A DNA stretch of 44,165 nucleotides, taken from Candidatus Halocynthiibacter alkanivorans (GTDB lineage: Bacteria > Pseudomonadota > Alphaproteobacteria > Rhodobacterales > Rhodobacteraceae). The stretch spans positions 1-44,165 of the forward strand of contig NZ_QOLB01000072.1 in assembly GCF_003333265.1 (NCBI RefSeq), read 5' to 3'. Within the stretch, counting starts at the first letter, position 1. Each line of letters begins with the position of its first letter. Shown one piece after another: positions 26,617 through 35,593 of the stretch. The notes beneath the pieces are model-generated. The model was not told the DNA's origin and ran no database searches. It saw only the letters and a program-made list of their open reading frames with translations. The position numbers and the translations under genes are program-made.

Positions 26617-27818
26617 ACAACATGACCGATACTGCACAGACCGAAGTCCGGGTGGACCAGAAACGGAAAGAGGCGTATTTCACCGCCTCGCAGAACCAGC
26701 TCATCTGGCAGCGGTTCAAGAAAAACAAATCCGCCCTCATCGGCGCCTGGGTTCTGGTCTTCCTGATCATGTCCGGCATTTTTGCGCCCTTCCTGACGCC
26801 GTATGACGCCACGATTGCCGGGCGGGACAAAGATTATCTGAACGGCGCGCCGCAGATTCCACAGTTTTGCGATGACAACGGCTGCTCATTGCGCCCCTTT
26901 ATCTACAGCTACGAGCGGACCCGCTCGATGAAGACCAATTTCCGCTGGGTGACAGAGGTCAAGACCGATCTCGAATCCCGCCGGTACCTGCAGTATTTCA
27001 CCAAAGGCGCCCAATACACCTATCTGGCTTTCGACATTAACCTGCCGGGCAGGGCGCTGGACTTCCGCATTCCGGGCTTCACTTTCGAGACCCGTTTGTT
27101 TGGCGTCGACAGCGGCATGATCCACATTTTCGGCACTGATTCGACCGGCAAGGATATCTATTCCCGCACCCTGACGGCGATCAACACCTCATTGGCAGTG
27201 GGAACCATCGGCGTGTTCATTGCTTTTGTCATGGCCCTGGCGATAGGAGGGGTCGCGGGATATTACGGCGGCTGGGTCGATTCCGCGCTGCAAATGGTAA
27301 CCGACACGGTGCGCACCATTCCGAGTATTCCGCTGTTCATGGCGCTGGCCGCTTTCATTCCTGACGTCTGGAGTGCGGAGGCGCGGTTCTTCTTCATCTC
27401 GATGGTGCTCGGGCTGATCGGCTGGCCCACCCTTGCGCGGCGGATCCGCACCCATCTGCTGACCGAGCGCAATCAGGAATATGTGCTGGCGGCGCAGCTT
27501 TGCGGCGCCTCTCCGGGCCATGTGATCCGGCGGCACCTGCTGCCGAGCTTCACCAGCTACATCATCGTCGATCTGGTGATTTCCTTCCCCTATATGGTGC
27601 TGTCGGAAACCGCGCTCAGCTTCATCGGGCTGGGGCTGAAAGACCCGGTGAACTCTCTCGGGGTCATGCTTCAGAACGTGACCAGCGTCGATGTGCTGCT
27701 GAATTACCAATGGTATTTCATACCGGTGATCTTCTTCATAACCCTCGTGTTGGCCTTTGTGTTTGTCGGTGACGGCTTGCGCGACGCTGCCGACCCTTAT
27801 TCGGATGCCAAGAAATGA
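26613..27818 (+). CDS. Oligopeptide-type ABC permease 2 (DppC/OppC family)
   Basis: 401 residues, about 100 more than ordinary DppC. The N-terminal domain reads WQRFKKNKSALIGAWVLVFLIMSGIFAPFLTPYDA. An inserted periplasmic stretch (roughly residues 70-170, IYSYERTRSMKTNFRWVTEVKTDL and following) precedes the conserved IFGTDSTGKDIYSRTL motif. The EAA loop is YVLAAQLCGASPGHVIRRHLLPS. The insertion and the long binding protein are co-typical of one subset of this family, from memory. ATG 26613 overlaps the previous stop (ATGA). ATG 26622 is an alternative. Confidence 0.87.
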   Translation: MNNMTDTAQTEVRVDQKRKEAYFTASQNQLIWQRFKKNKSALIGAWVLVFLIMSGIFAPFLTPYDATIAGRDKDYLNGAPQIPQFCDDNGCSLRPFIYSYERTRSMKTNFRWVTEVKTDLESRRYLQYFTKGAQYTYLAFDINLPGRALDFRIPGFTFETRLFGVDSGMIHIFGTDSTGKDIYSRTLTAINTSLAVGTIGVFIAFVMALAIGGVAGYYGGWVDSALQMVTDTVRTIPSIPLFMALAAFIPDVWSAEARFFFISMVLGLIGWPTLARRIRTHLLTERNQEYVLAAQLCGASPGHVIRRHLLPSFTSYIIVDLVISFPYMVLSETALSFIGLGLKDPVNSLGVMLQNVTSVDVLLNYQWYFIPVIFFITLVLAFVFVGDGLRDAADPYSDAKK

Positions 27819-28816
27819 CGCGCCTGCTTGATGTAGAAAACCTCACCCTGCAATTTGACACCGACGAGGGCCGGATCACTGCGGTCGACAATGTGTCCTT
27901 TGCGCGGGATGCAGGGCAGGTCATGGGGCTGGTGGGGGAAAGCGGCTCGGGCAAATCCGTGACCGCCAAATCGCTGATGAAGCTGAACCCGTCGAACGCG
28001 GTCTATGGCCCGCAGACCAGGATCACCCTGCATCTCGACGACGGGCCGGTTGACGTCATGGCGCTGAAATCATCCAAAGAGATGCAGGTGGTGCGCGGCG
28101 GCGCGATCTCGATGATCTTTCAGGAACCGATGGCCAGCTTTGCCCCGGCGATTTCGATCGGCGATCAGATGGTCGAGCAACTCGAAATCCACACCGGAAT
28201 GGGACCAAAACGGGCGCGGGAAATCTCGATCGAGATGCTGGACCGGGTTGGCATTTCCGATGCCTCCACCCGTTTCAAGCAATATGTTTTTGAACTGTCG
28301 GGTGGCATGCGCCAGCGGGCGATGATCGCAATGGCGCTGTCGACAAACCCGAAACTTCTGATCGCAGATGAACCCACAACAGCGCTGGATGTGACCATTC
28401 AGGCGCAAGTGATCGACCTGATGAAGGATCTCGTCACTGATTTTGGCATGGGGATCGTATTTATCACCCACGATCTGGGCGTGATCGCGCAAACTGCCGA
28501 CACAGTGGCGGTGATGTATCTGGGCCGTCTGGTGGAACAGGGATCGGTGCGCGAGGTCATCCGAACCTCGGCCCACCCCTATACCAACGGTCTGATCGCC
28601 GCGCTGCCAAGGCTTGACGATCTCGACACGCCGCTGACACCAATTCCGGGCGACATCCCGTCACCGCTGGAACGCCCGCCGGGATGCGTTTTCAACAACC
28701 GTTGTCCGGTGTCGCTGGGCCAACGCTGCATCGCCGAGGTTCCGCAATTCAGCCCGGTCACGGGCACCCATCAGGCAGCCTGCCATCTCATTGACGAAAG
28801 GGCCGCAGCGAAATGA
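27815..28816 (+). CDS. Oligopeptide-type ABC ATPase 1 (DppD/OppD family)
   Basis: 333 residues. Walker A is GLVGESGSGKSVTAKS, signature LSGGMRQRAMIAMAL, Walker B LLIADEPTTALDVT and H-loop FITHDLGV. The C-terminal oligopeptide-transporter extension ends with PPGCVFNNRCP and further cysteines (QRCIAEVP, AACHL), which ligate a small cluster in relatives. It overlaps the permease stop by four bases and the next ATPase by four bases. It forms a heterodimer with the following gene product to power the importer. Confidence 0.9.
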   Translation: MTRLLDVENLTLQFDTDEGRITAVDNVSFARDAGQVMGLVGESGSGKSVTAKSLMKLNPSNAVYGPQTRITLHLDDGPVDVMALKSSKEMQVVRGGAISMIFQEPMASFAPAISIGDQMVEQLEIHTGMGPKRAREISIEMLDRVGISDASTRFKQYVFELSGGMRQRAMIAMALSTNPKLLIADEPTTALDVTIQAQVIDLMKDLVTDFGMGIVFITHDLGVIAQTADTVAVMYLGRLVEQGSVREVIRTSAHPYTNGLIAALPRLDDLDTPLTPIPGDIPSPLERPPGCVFNNRCPVSLGQRCIAEVPQFSPVTGTHQAACHLIDERAAAK

Positions 28817-29829
28817 GCAACGACATTCTGATATCCGCCCGGGACCTGTCGGTCCACTTTCCCCTGCGCGGCGGGCTTTTTGGCCCGAAACAGGTGGTCC
28901 GGGCTGTCGAGGGCGTTAGTCTCGACATCGAAAAAGGCCGCTTTTTCGGCTTGGTGGGCGAGTCCGGTTCCGGCAAGACAACGCTGGGCAAGGCGCTGCT
29001 GAAGGCGGCGCCAATCACCCGGGGCACGGTCACTTATGATGACGGCGAAATGCGCCACGAACTGACGGAAATCACGGCAAAGGGCCTGAAAGACTACCGC
29101 TCGCGCTCGCAGCTTATCTTTCAGGATCCCTATGCCGCCCTCAGCCCGCGCATGACGGTGCGCGATATCATCGCCGAACCGCTCGAGGTGATGGGCCTGA
29201 CCGCCTCCCGTGAGGAAACCGACGAACGCGTGCGCGAAATCGCCGCGAAATGCCGCTTGAATCTGGAACATCTGCGGCGCTTTCCGCACGCGTTTTCAGG
29301 CGGTCAGCGGCAGCGGATCTCTATCGCCCGCGCGCTGGTCTCGAACCCGCGTTTCGTCGTGGCGGATGAAAGCGTCGCGGCGCTGGATGTCTCTATACAG
29401 GCCGATGTGCTGAACTTGCTGAAGGAGATCCAGCAGGAAATGGGCCTGACGTTTCTCTTTGTCAGCCATGACCTGAGCGTGGTCGCGCATGTCTGCGATC
29501 ATGTTGCGGTGATGTATCTGGGGCGTCTGGTGGAAACCGCCCCGACGCGCGAATTGTTTGCGGCGCCCCGGCATCCCTATACCAAGGCGCTGTTGTCGGC
29601 GATCCCGTCGCTCGATCCCGACGACCGGGGCAAGGCGCAGAAGCTCGAGGGCGAAATCCCGTCGCCCACCAACCAGCCGCCGGGCTGTAAGTTTCAGACC
29701 CGCTGCCCCTTCGCCATCGACATCTGTCGCAGGGACGAACCGAAACTGGAGCACTCCAGCACCGGCCATGAGGTCGCCTGCCACCGCTGGAAGGAACTGA
29801 TGGATGACCGCAGCCTGCAAACGGCCTGA
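28813..29829 (+). CDS. Oligopeptide-type ABC ATPase 2 (DppF/OppF family)
   Basis: 338 residues. Walker A is GLVGESGSGKTTLGKA, signature FSGGQRQRISIARAL, and Walker B FVVADESVAALDVS, with Ser in place of the usual Pro after the catalytic Glu. The H-loop is FVSHDLSV and the C-terminal tail PPGCKFQTRCPFAIDICRRDEP carries the cysteine cluster. It is the last gene of the operon. A short GCCTGC/GCAGGC stem lies 18 bases after the stop (29848-29863), without a T-run. Confidence 0.9.
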   Translation: MSNDILISARDLSVHFPLRGGLFGPKQVVRAVEGVSLDIEKGRFFGLVGESGSGKTTLGKALLKAAPITRGTVTYDDGEMRHELTEITAKGLKDYRSRSQLIFQDPYAALSPRMTVRDIIAEPLEVMGLTASREETDERVREIAAKCRLNLEHLRRFPHAFSGGQRQRISIARALVSNPRFVVADESVAALDVSIQADVLNLLKEIQQEMGLTFLFVSHDLSVVAHVCDHVAVMYLGRLVETAPTRELFAAPRHPYTKALLSAIPSLDPDDRGKAQKLEGEIPSPTNQPPGCKFQTRCPFAIDICRRDEPKLEHSSTGHEVACHRWKELMDDRSLQTA

Positions 29830-30186
29830 GGAAGATACCCCGGTCCGGCCTGCAGAAGCAGGCAGCGCATGAATCCGTATCTGGTGTCATTCTCAGCGCG
29901 TCCCACAGCGAACCCTGCGCACTTTCCTACCGTCTGATCTGGTGGCGTCGGGGGAGGGCACTTTGAAATTGTTATTATATTGCAATGGTTTCAGCTTGTT
30001 GGGCCAAATAACCAACCTTTGCTGACACAATACCCTGCCAGCGCCGGACACGACCCTGACTCTGTTCTATGCAGATCGGTGCGCTCACGATAGAAATTGT
30101 GGCGAACCAGTGTAAGTTGCCCGGCCTGACAGGGCGGAACCAAACCCCGGGGCAACCGGCTTGAGATCGATGCCGGACTGGCTCGT
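29830..30186. other. Convergent intergenic region
   Basis: About 355 bases lie between the importer operon and the convergent hydrolase gene. It contains the small GCCTGC/GCAGGC stem and a CCGGC/GCCGG stem (30156-30176), neither followed by a convincing T-run. No gene is seen. Confidence 0.55.
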
Positions 30187-31734
30187 TCAGGACCCGGCGT
30201 CGTAATTCACCACCCCCTGTGCGGTGATCTTCATATCCGCCAGCGTGCGGTCGGCATGGCGCATCCGGTGGCTGAGCAACTTCCGTGTCAGGCGCAGCAG
30301 CGTGGTGGCATGTGCCGGATCATCGGCAAGATCGCGCATCTCGTCCGGATCCGTCTCCAGATCGAACAGCAGGGGCGGCAAGCCGCCGTTGAAATGCACC
30401 AGCTTGAAGCGCTCTTCGCGCAGGATGGCCAGATTGGCCTCGCGCAGCGACACCCCGGTCGCCTGCTGACAAACTGTCCTCTTGTCCGGTTCGCCAAAAT
30501 CAAGCTCCAGATGCACGCAATCGCGCCAGTCCTGCGGCACGCGCCCCTCAAGAAAAGGCTGCAGCGAGCAGCCATCCATGCCCGCAGGCGCCGCCCGGCC
30601 GGTCAGGTCCAGCAGGGTGGGGGTCAGGTCCACGGTTTCGGTAAAGGCGGCAACCGTAGTGCCATGCTGCGCCGGGTTTTGCGGGTCGCGGATGATCAGC
30701 GGAATGCGGTAGGCGGCGTCATAGATGGTCTGCTTGCCCCACATGTGATGATCACCCAGCATCTCGCCATGATCGGCGGACAGAATGATCAGCGTGTCGT
30801 CATACTGCCCGCTGTCCTTCAGGAATGTCATGATGCGTCCGATATGGGCATCGACCTCGGTGGCAAGCCCCAGATAGATCGCCCGCAGCATCTGCACGTC
30901 AGCGTCATTGCGGCTGTCGATTTGACCGTCGCAGCCGGAAACAAAGCTCTCCATCCGTGGTTTTTGCACCGCGCCCGCCAGGAACGGGTGCACCTTGGCT
31001 TCCTGTTCTGACGAAGACAGGCGTGCGGGCAGCGGCAGATCGCGCCCAGCATACATGCGATTGTAGGGCACAGGTGCAACCAGTGGCGGGTGCGGGCGGA
31101 GATAGGTCAGCAGCGCGAACCAGTCCTGATGCTGCCGCACCGACATGTGCCGCAGGAATTCATCGGTCAGAAACGCGGTGTCGCTGTCTTCCGCGCGGTA
31201 AAACGCCGGATCATCGGGCCGTGCCGGCCTGTCGGGGTCAAACGCCACCGGATGGAAAAAATCCGCGTATTCCGGCAGCTCATAGCCTTTCGCTTTCAAC
31301 GACGCCCGCCAGGGATAACTCTCTTCCTGACGCATTTCAGTAATTTCCCGGAACCCCGGCAGAACCTCTTCATAAGTCGACAATTTCGGGTCTTCGGGGT
31401 GATGGCGGCGTGGGTCGAGGCTGGTGTCAGTATAGCCGAACAGCAGGGGCTCATAACCCGATTTGCGCATTTCCCGCGCGATGTTGGGCACATGGTCCGC
31501 CAACGGCGTGCCGTTGCGCACTGACCGGTGGTTCATCGCATACATACCGGTCAGGATGCTGGTGCGCGACGGGCCGCAAGGGTTGGTGACCGAGAAATGC
31601 CGGGTAAACGTGACCGCATCACTCCGGAACGCCGCAATATTGGGCAGGTCGACATGCGTGGCCAGGGCGCCTTCGACGCAATCGGCGCGCAACTGATCGA
31701 TCAGAATGACAAGAATGTTACGTTTTTCGGACAT
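30187..31734 (-). CDS. Sulfatase-superfamily hydrolase, phosphonate-monoester-hydrolase-like
   Basis: 515 residues without a signal peptide, hence probably cytoplasmic. The formylglycine motif is C53 in NPCGPSRTSILTG, metal ligands are D13 in VILIDQLRAD and D321/H322 in SADHGEMLGDHH, and H215 lies in YLRPHPP. The C-terminus (LPPLLFDLETDPDEMRDLADDPA, SHRMRHADRTL) closely recalls the Rhizobium and Burkholderia phosphonate monoester hydrolases, which cleave phosphonate and phosphate diesters and some sulfate esters. Maturation would need a formylglycine-generating enzyme from elsewhere. ATG 31734 is preferred: AGGG is nine bases upstream, whereas ATG 31740 is only three from it. The substrate may be delivered by the convergent ABC importer. 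Confidence 0.85.
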   Translation of the reverse strand: MSEKRNILVILIDQLRADCVEGALATHVDLPNIAAFRSDAVTFTRHFSVTNPCGPSRTSILTGMYAMNHRSVRNGTPLADHVPNIAREMRKSGYEPLLFGYTDTSLDPRRHHPEDPKLSTYEEVLPGFREITEMRQEESYPWRASLKAKGYELPEYADFFHPVAFDPDRPARPDDPAFYRAEDSDTAFLTDEFLRHMSVRQHQDWFALLTYLRPHPPLVAPVPYNRMYAGRDLPLPARLSSSEQEAKVHPFLAGAVQKPRMESFVSGCDGQIDSRNDADVQMLRAIYLGLATEVDAHIGRIMTFLKDSGQYDDTLIILSADHGEMLGDHHMWGKQTIYDAAYRIPLIIRDPQNPAQHGTTVAAFTETVDLTPTLLDLTGRAAPAGMDGCSLQPFLEGRVPQDWRDCVHLELDFGEPDKRTVCQQATGVSLREANLAILREERFKLVHFNGGLPPLLFDLETDPDEMRDLADDPAHATTLLRLTRKLLSHRMRHADRTLADMKITAQGVVNYDAGS

Positions 31735-32090
31735 CGGCATTTTCCCTGATTGCGCGTTCGGAGCAACTCAGAAAACCAGAAACCAGCGCCGTGTCAATTG
31801 GAAACGACAGGCGCGGCATTGCGGTGAGAATGAACATGCGTCTTGCCGCCCGTATGATGACAGATGCTGCCAGCGAGAGACGGATAACCACAATCCGCGC
31901 AAGGACCCTCCTGGCGGTCGCGCTGCTCTGAGACGGCGCTTGCTCATATGTGGCAGCAGCGCGCGATCACCACGCGCAACCGACCTCTGTGCGCCAGGAT
32001 CGGACACCAAAGACAGGCGATATCAGTCTGCGCCGCTTTCCCCCCGGCGGGGCACCCAGTCCGCAGGCCAGTCTGGACGTCCCGGTCCCA
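31735..32090. other. Intergenic region between two minus-strand genes
   Basis: About 355 bases, upstream of the hydrolase and downstream of the demethylase. It should hold the hydrolase promoter. I see no clear -35/-10 pair, no good palindrome and no gene. Confidence 0.5.
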
Positions 32091-34538
32091 TCAGGCCCGC
32101 AGCCGTTCGTTGGCCGGATCCCACAGCGGTCCCTCTGCCTGGACTACCGCGCGGCATTTCTGGCCGTAGATCTCGACCTCCAGTTCCGTGCCCGGCACCG
32201 CCAGATCCGCGCGCAGCATGCCCAGCGCAACCGAGGCATTGACCCGGTAACCCCAGGCGCCGCTGGTAGTTTCGCCGACGATTTCACCCTCTTTCCAGAT
32301 ACAAGACATCGGGGGTGCATCGGCGTCGCCGGCCTCCACAATCAGGGTCACAAAGGCTTTTTTCACCCCTTGCTGGAGCTCGGCCTGCAGCGCCGCCTTG
32401 CCGCAGAAGTCCTGCGCCTTGTCCAGTTTGACAAAGCGTGCCAGCCCGGCCTCAAACAAAGAATAGTCGCTCGACAGGTCGCCCTTCCAGGAGCGATAGC
32501 CCTTTTCGATGCGCAGCGCGTTCAGCGCATACATGCCAAAGGGCGTGGCACCACCCGCGAGGATCGCGGCATAAATTTCCGGCTGATCGGCGTTGGCGCA
32601 ATGCACTTCCCAACCCAGTTCACCAGCAAAGGACACCCGCACCAGAAAGGCAGGTTTGCCCGCAACCGTGGCGTTCTGATGGCTCAGCCAGCCCAGCGAC
32701 AGATCCGCATCTGTCAGCCCGGCCATAAGCTGGCGCGACTTTGGCCCGGTGACGATCATGGTGCCAATTTTGGTGGTCTGATCCTCCAGGATCAACCCGG
32801 CAGGCAGCGGCTGTTTCAGGATCTCAAAATCGTGCCACTGTGCTACGCTGGCGGTGATCAGGGTAAAGTGATCATCGCCGAGCCGCAGGCAGGACATCTC
32901 GGTCAGGATGCGGCCCCGGTCGTCGGAAAAATACACCAGGTTCATCCGGCCAGCTTTGGGCAGGCCGCCGGTGATCATGCCGCGCAGGAATTCGGCAGCG
33001 CCTTCGCCTTGCAAATTGAAACGTGAAAACCCTGGCAGGTCCAGCACGCCGACGCTGTCGCGCACCGCTTCGCATTCGGCCTGGATCCGCGGCTGCCACG
33101 GTCCCGCGCGATCCCAGGTGCGGGTGCTGTCCTCTGAGGTGTCGTCACCCTCGAGGGCAAACCAGTTGGCGCGTTCCCAGCCGTTATAGGCGCCCATGAC
33201 ACCGCCCAACGCCTTGATACGATCATGCACTGCGGACAGTTTTTTATCGCGCGCGGCAGGCCATTCGTGGTGCGGGAAGTGCATGGCGTATTCGTTGCCG
33301 TAGACCTCCATACCCTTGTCGACACAATAATCGTGGTCGGTGTAATCGGTAAAACGGCGCGGGTCGCAGGCCCACATGTCCCATTCGGTCCGCCCTTCCA
33401 CAATCCATTCCGCCAGCACTTTGCCGGCGCCACCGCCCTGGGCGATGCCAAAAGTAAATACACAGGCTTCAAACGCGTTTTTGACACCCGGCATCGGGCC
33501 GATCAGCGGCAGCCCGTCCGGCGCATAGGGGATCGGGCCGTTGATCACCCGGCTGATGCCCGTTGTGGCCAGCGCCGGCACCCGCGCCATGGCGTCCTCA
33601 ATATGCCATTCGATCCGGTCCAGATCATCGGGATAAAGCTGGAACGAGAAATCCTCCGGCATCGGGTCGCCATCCACGTGCCAGTGCGCCTTACAGGTGG
33701 CCTCATAAGGGCCAAGGTTGAAGCCGTGTTTTTCCTGCCGCAAGTAATAGGAGCTGTCGACATCGCGCAGCAGCGGCAATTTGCTTCCACGTTCCTTTGT
33801 CAGAGCTTCGACCTCGGGAACTTCTTCGGACAGCAGGTACTGGTGGCTCATCACCATCATCGGCACGGTGCGGCCGCCATAGGGCTTGAACCATTCACCA
33901 ACGCGCTGGGCATAATAGCCTGCAGCGTTGGCCACATAATCACACGCAATGTCGCCCTTTTCGGTGTGCACTGTCCAGCTGCCGTCTTCATGCTGGGTGA
34001 CGCCGGTGGCCGGGCAGAAGCGTTGAATTTTTGCTCCCATGTCACGCGCGCCTTTGGCCAGCGCCTGGGTCAGCTGCGCCGGGTCAATATCGCCATCATG
34101 CGGATCATACAGCGCGCCTTCCAGATCGTGGGTCTCCAGCAGGGGATAACGCTCTTTGGCCTGCTCCGGGGTCAGGATCTCGATCTCCATGCCCTGATAA
34201 CGGCCCATGGAGGCGGCCCGTTCAAATTCCTGCATCCGCTCTTTGTTATGTGCCAGCCGGATCGATCCGGTGACGTGGTAGTTCATCGGATAATCCACCT
34301 CTTCGCCCAGGCGGGCATAGAGCTCGGTCGAATAACGCTGCATGTTCATGATCGACCACGAAGTTGAAAACGTTGGCACATTACCCGCCGCATGCCAGGT
34401 GGAACCGGCGGTCAGCTCGTTCTTTTCCAGCAGCACGCAGTCGCTCCAGCCCGCCTTGGCAAGGTGGTAGAGCGCGGACACGCCAACGACGCCTCCGCCG
34501 ATGATAACGACCCGAGCTGTCGATGGTAATCCGGACAT
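32091..34538 (-). CDS. FAD-dependent N-demethylase (dimethylglycine/sarcosine dehydrogenase-like, with GcvT domain)
   Basis: 815 residues. An N-terminal DAO domain (VVIIGGGVVGVSALYHL) carries the STWHAAG motif, whose H49 is the usual covalent-flavin histidine of mitochondrial-type dehydrogenases. A linker (FAO-type, with EWPAARDKKLSAVHDR) and a C-terminal GcvT/aminomethyl-transferase-like half (GMITGGLPKAGRMNLVYFSDDRGRILTEMSCLRLGDDHF, SFAGELGWEVHCANADQP) follow. Such fusions oxidise an N-methyl group and transfer the one-carbon unit to tetrahydrofolate. The ribosome site AAGGA lies about eight bases before the ATG. The substrate is not readable: dimethylglycine, sarcosine, N-methylproline or another methylated amino acid. 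The neighbouring BCCT transporter operon favours a betaine-derived one. Confidence 0.88.
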   Translation of the reverse strand: MSGLPSTARVVIIGGGVVGVSALYHLAKAGWSDCVLLEKNELTAGSTWHAAGNVPTFSTSWSIMNMQRYSTELYARLGEEVDYPMNYHVTGSIRLAHNKERMQEFERAASMGRYQGMEIEILTPEQAKERYPLLETHDLEGALYDPHDGDIDPAQLTQALAKGARDMGAKIQRFCPATGVTQHEDGSWTVHTEKGDIACDYVANAAGYYAQRVGEWFKPYGGRTVPMMVMSHQYLLSEEVPEVEALTKERGSKLPLLRDVDSSYYLRQEKHGFNLGPYEATCKAHWHVDGDPMPEDFSFQLYPDDLDRIEWHIEDAMARVPALATTGISRVINGPIPYAPDGLPLIGPMPGVKNAFEACVFTFGIAQGGGAGKVLAEWIVEGRTEWDMWACDPRRFTDYTDHDYCVDKGMEVYGNEYAMHFPHHEWPAARDKKLSAVHDRIKALGGVMGAYNGWERANWFALEGDDTSEDSTRTWDRAGPWQPRIQAECEAVRDSVGVLDLPGFSRFNLQGEGAAEFLRGMITGGLPKAGRMNLVYFSDDRGRILTEMSCLRLGDDHFTLITASVAQWHDFEILKQPLPAGLILEDQTTKIGTMIVTGPKSRQLMAGLTDADLSLGWLSHQNATVAGKPAFLVRVSFAGELGWEVHCANADQPEIYAAILAGGATPFGMYALNALRIEKGYRSWKGDLSSDYSLFEAGLARFVKLDKAQDFCGKAALQAELQQGVKKAFVTLIVEAGDADAPPMSCIWKEGEIVGETTSGAWGYRVNASVALGMLRADLAVPGTELEVEIYGQKCRAVVQAEGPLWDPANERLRA

Positions 34539-35593
34539 ATATTTTCCTTCGGTCTTTCGCGATGTTTCAGCAGAGCGGAGCGGGCAGTCCCCGTATCCGG
34601 AAGCCCTAATTCAGTGTTTCATTTAGTCACCAGAGTCCGTTGCGGTGCTCCGGCACGCGGTGGTTTCGTCCAATCCGGAGTAACACAGGTGAGGTATCTG
34701 ACGCCGCACAGGGAGGCGCGTCCAGACATTTGTGGCAACCTTCCCGGCGAAAAAGATCATGGTGCTGATATGCTGCCCAGTCCAGCGCATTGAGTGTCGG
34801 GGGGGCGGTGCCGGAGAAACGGCAACCCGGAATGCTGCGGCACGCATAGTCACTGCTGGACCAGCCATCGCAATCAATCTGTCCTCGCCACTGGCCGCGC
34901 TACCTGCTGGCTTGATCTTCAAGTCGCTTGTTGTTCCCAGGTTATCTTGTTGTTCCCAGGTTATATTGTGAGTCCATCCCCAGATGCGCACACTCGCGAC
35001 CGTTTTTGCCATGAGGAAATGAAGCGGTTTACCGGGGCAGGGCCTGAAAAAAATCGCCACGCGGAATTCGCCGCCTATGCAGGACCGATCAGCTGCCCCC
35101 CGGATTCGGATGTAATCTATCCCGCAGTCATAAAGGGTGCGCTTTCCCCGGATGCCGGGCTGGTTTCCATCATGATGCAACAGGCCCATTCATCTGAAAC
35201 CACCCGGGCCAAACTGAGCATTGAGAATGCCGCTGTTTGTGGGGTGATGACAACAGATTCTGGCAGGTGTTCTGGCCAACTATAGTCAAGGGAAACACCA
35301 AAGTTCAAAGTTGTTGTCTGGGTGCCGCCAGGCGATAAATCAGACTTGTTGCAACAAAGTTTTTACGGTCCCAAGCGTCAGAATTGGTCGGTGTTCAGGC
35401 TATTTCAGTTGAAACCGAAGGGGGTGCTCCGAGGAATTTCCGGCCGGATACCGGAGGAAATACGGCCTCGCGTCTGCTCCCAAATGGCCAGACCATGTGG
35501 TTTCAATGGCGGTTTGCACCGGCTCAGGCACCGGAGTCAGACAACGCAAAGGGAAATCGGGGGAACTCAGAAATTCAACCGTGAGGCGTCGCG
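34539..35593. other. Long intergenic region without a recognisable gene
   Basis: About 1.05 kb between the demethylase start and the LysR stop. It has open frames on both strands (for example 34794-35285 plus and 34623-35189 minus) but no ribosome sites, no known motifs and mixed composition. The only clear structure is a 19-base perfect tandem repeat at 34927-34964. Confidence 0.55.
34927..34964. repeat. Perfect 19-base tandem duplication
   Basis: Two exact copies of a 19-base unit (34927-34945 and 34946-34964), each containing TTGTTCCCAGG, sit back to back in an otherwise featureless region. This looks like a recent slippage duplication or a paired binding site. Confidence 0.9.

Noticed and set aside
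31950-33026. A 358-codon open frame on the plus strand (and 33225-34367)
   Set aside because: Antisense to the demethylase gene, whose domains and motifs are unambiguous. The composition is that of a high-G+C shadow frame.
34623-35285. Opposed 163- and 188-codon frames in the long gap
   Set aside because: No ribosome sites, no family resemblance, and the frame is open on both strands at once.
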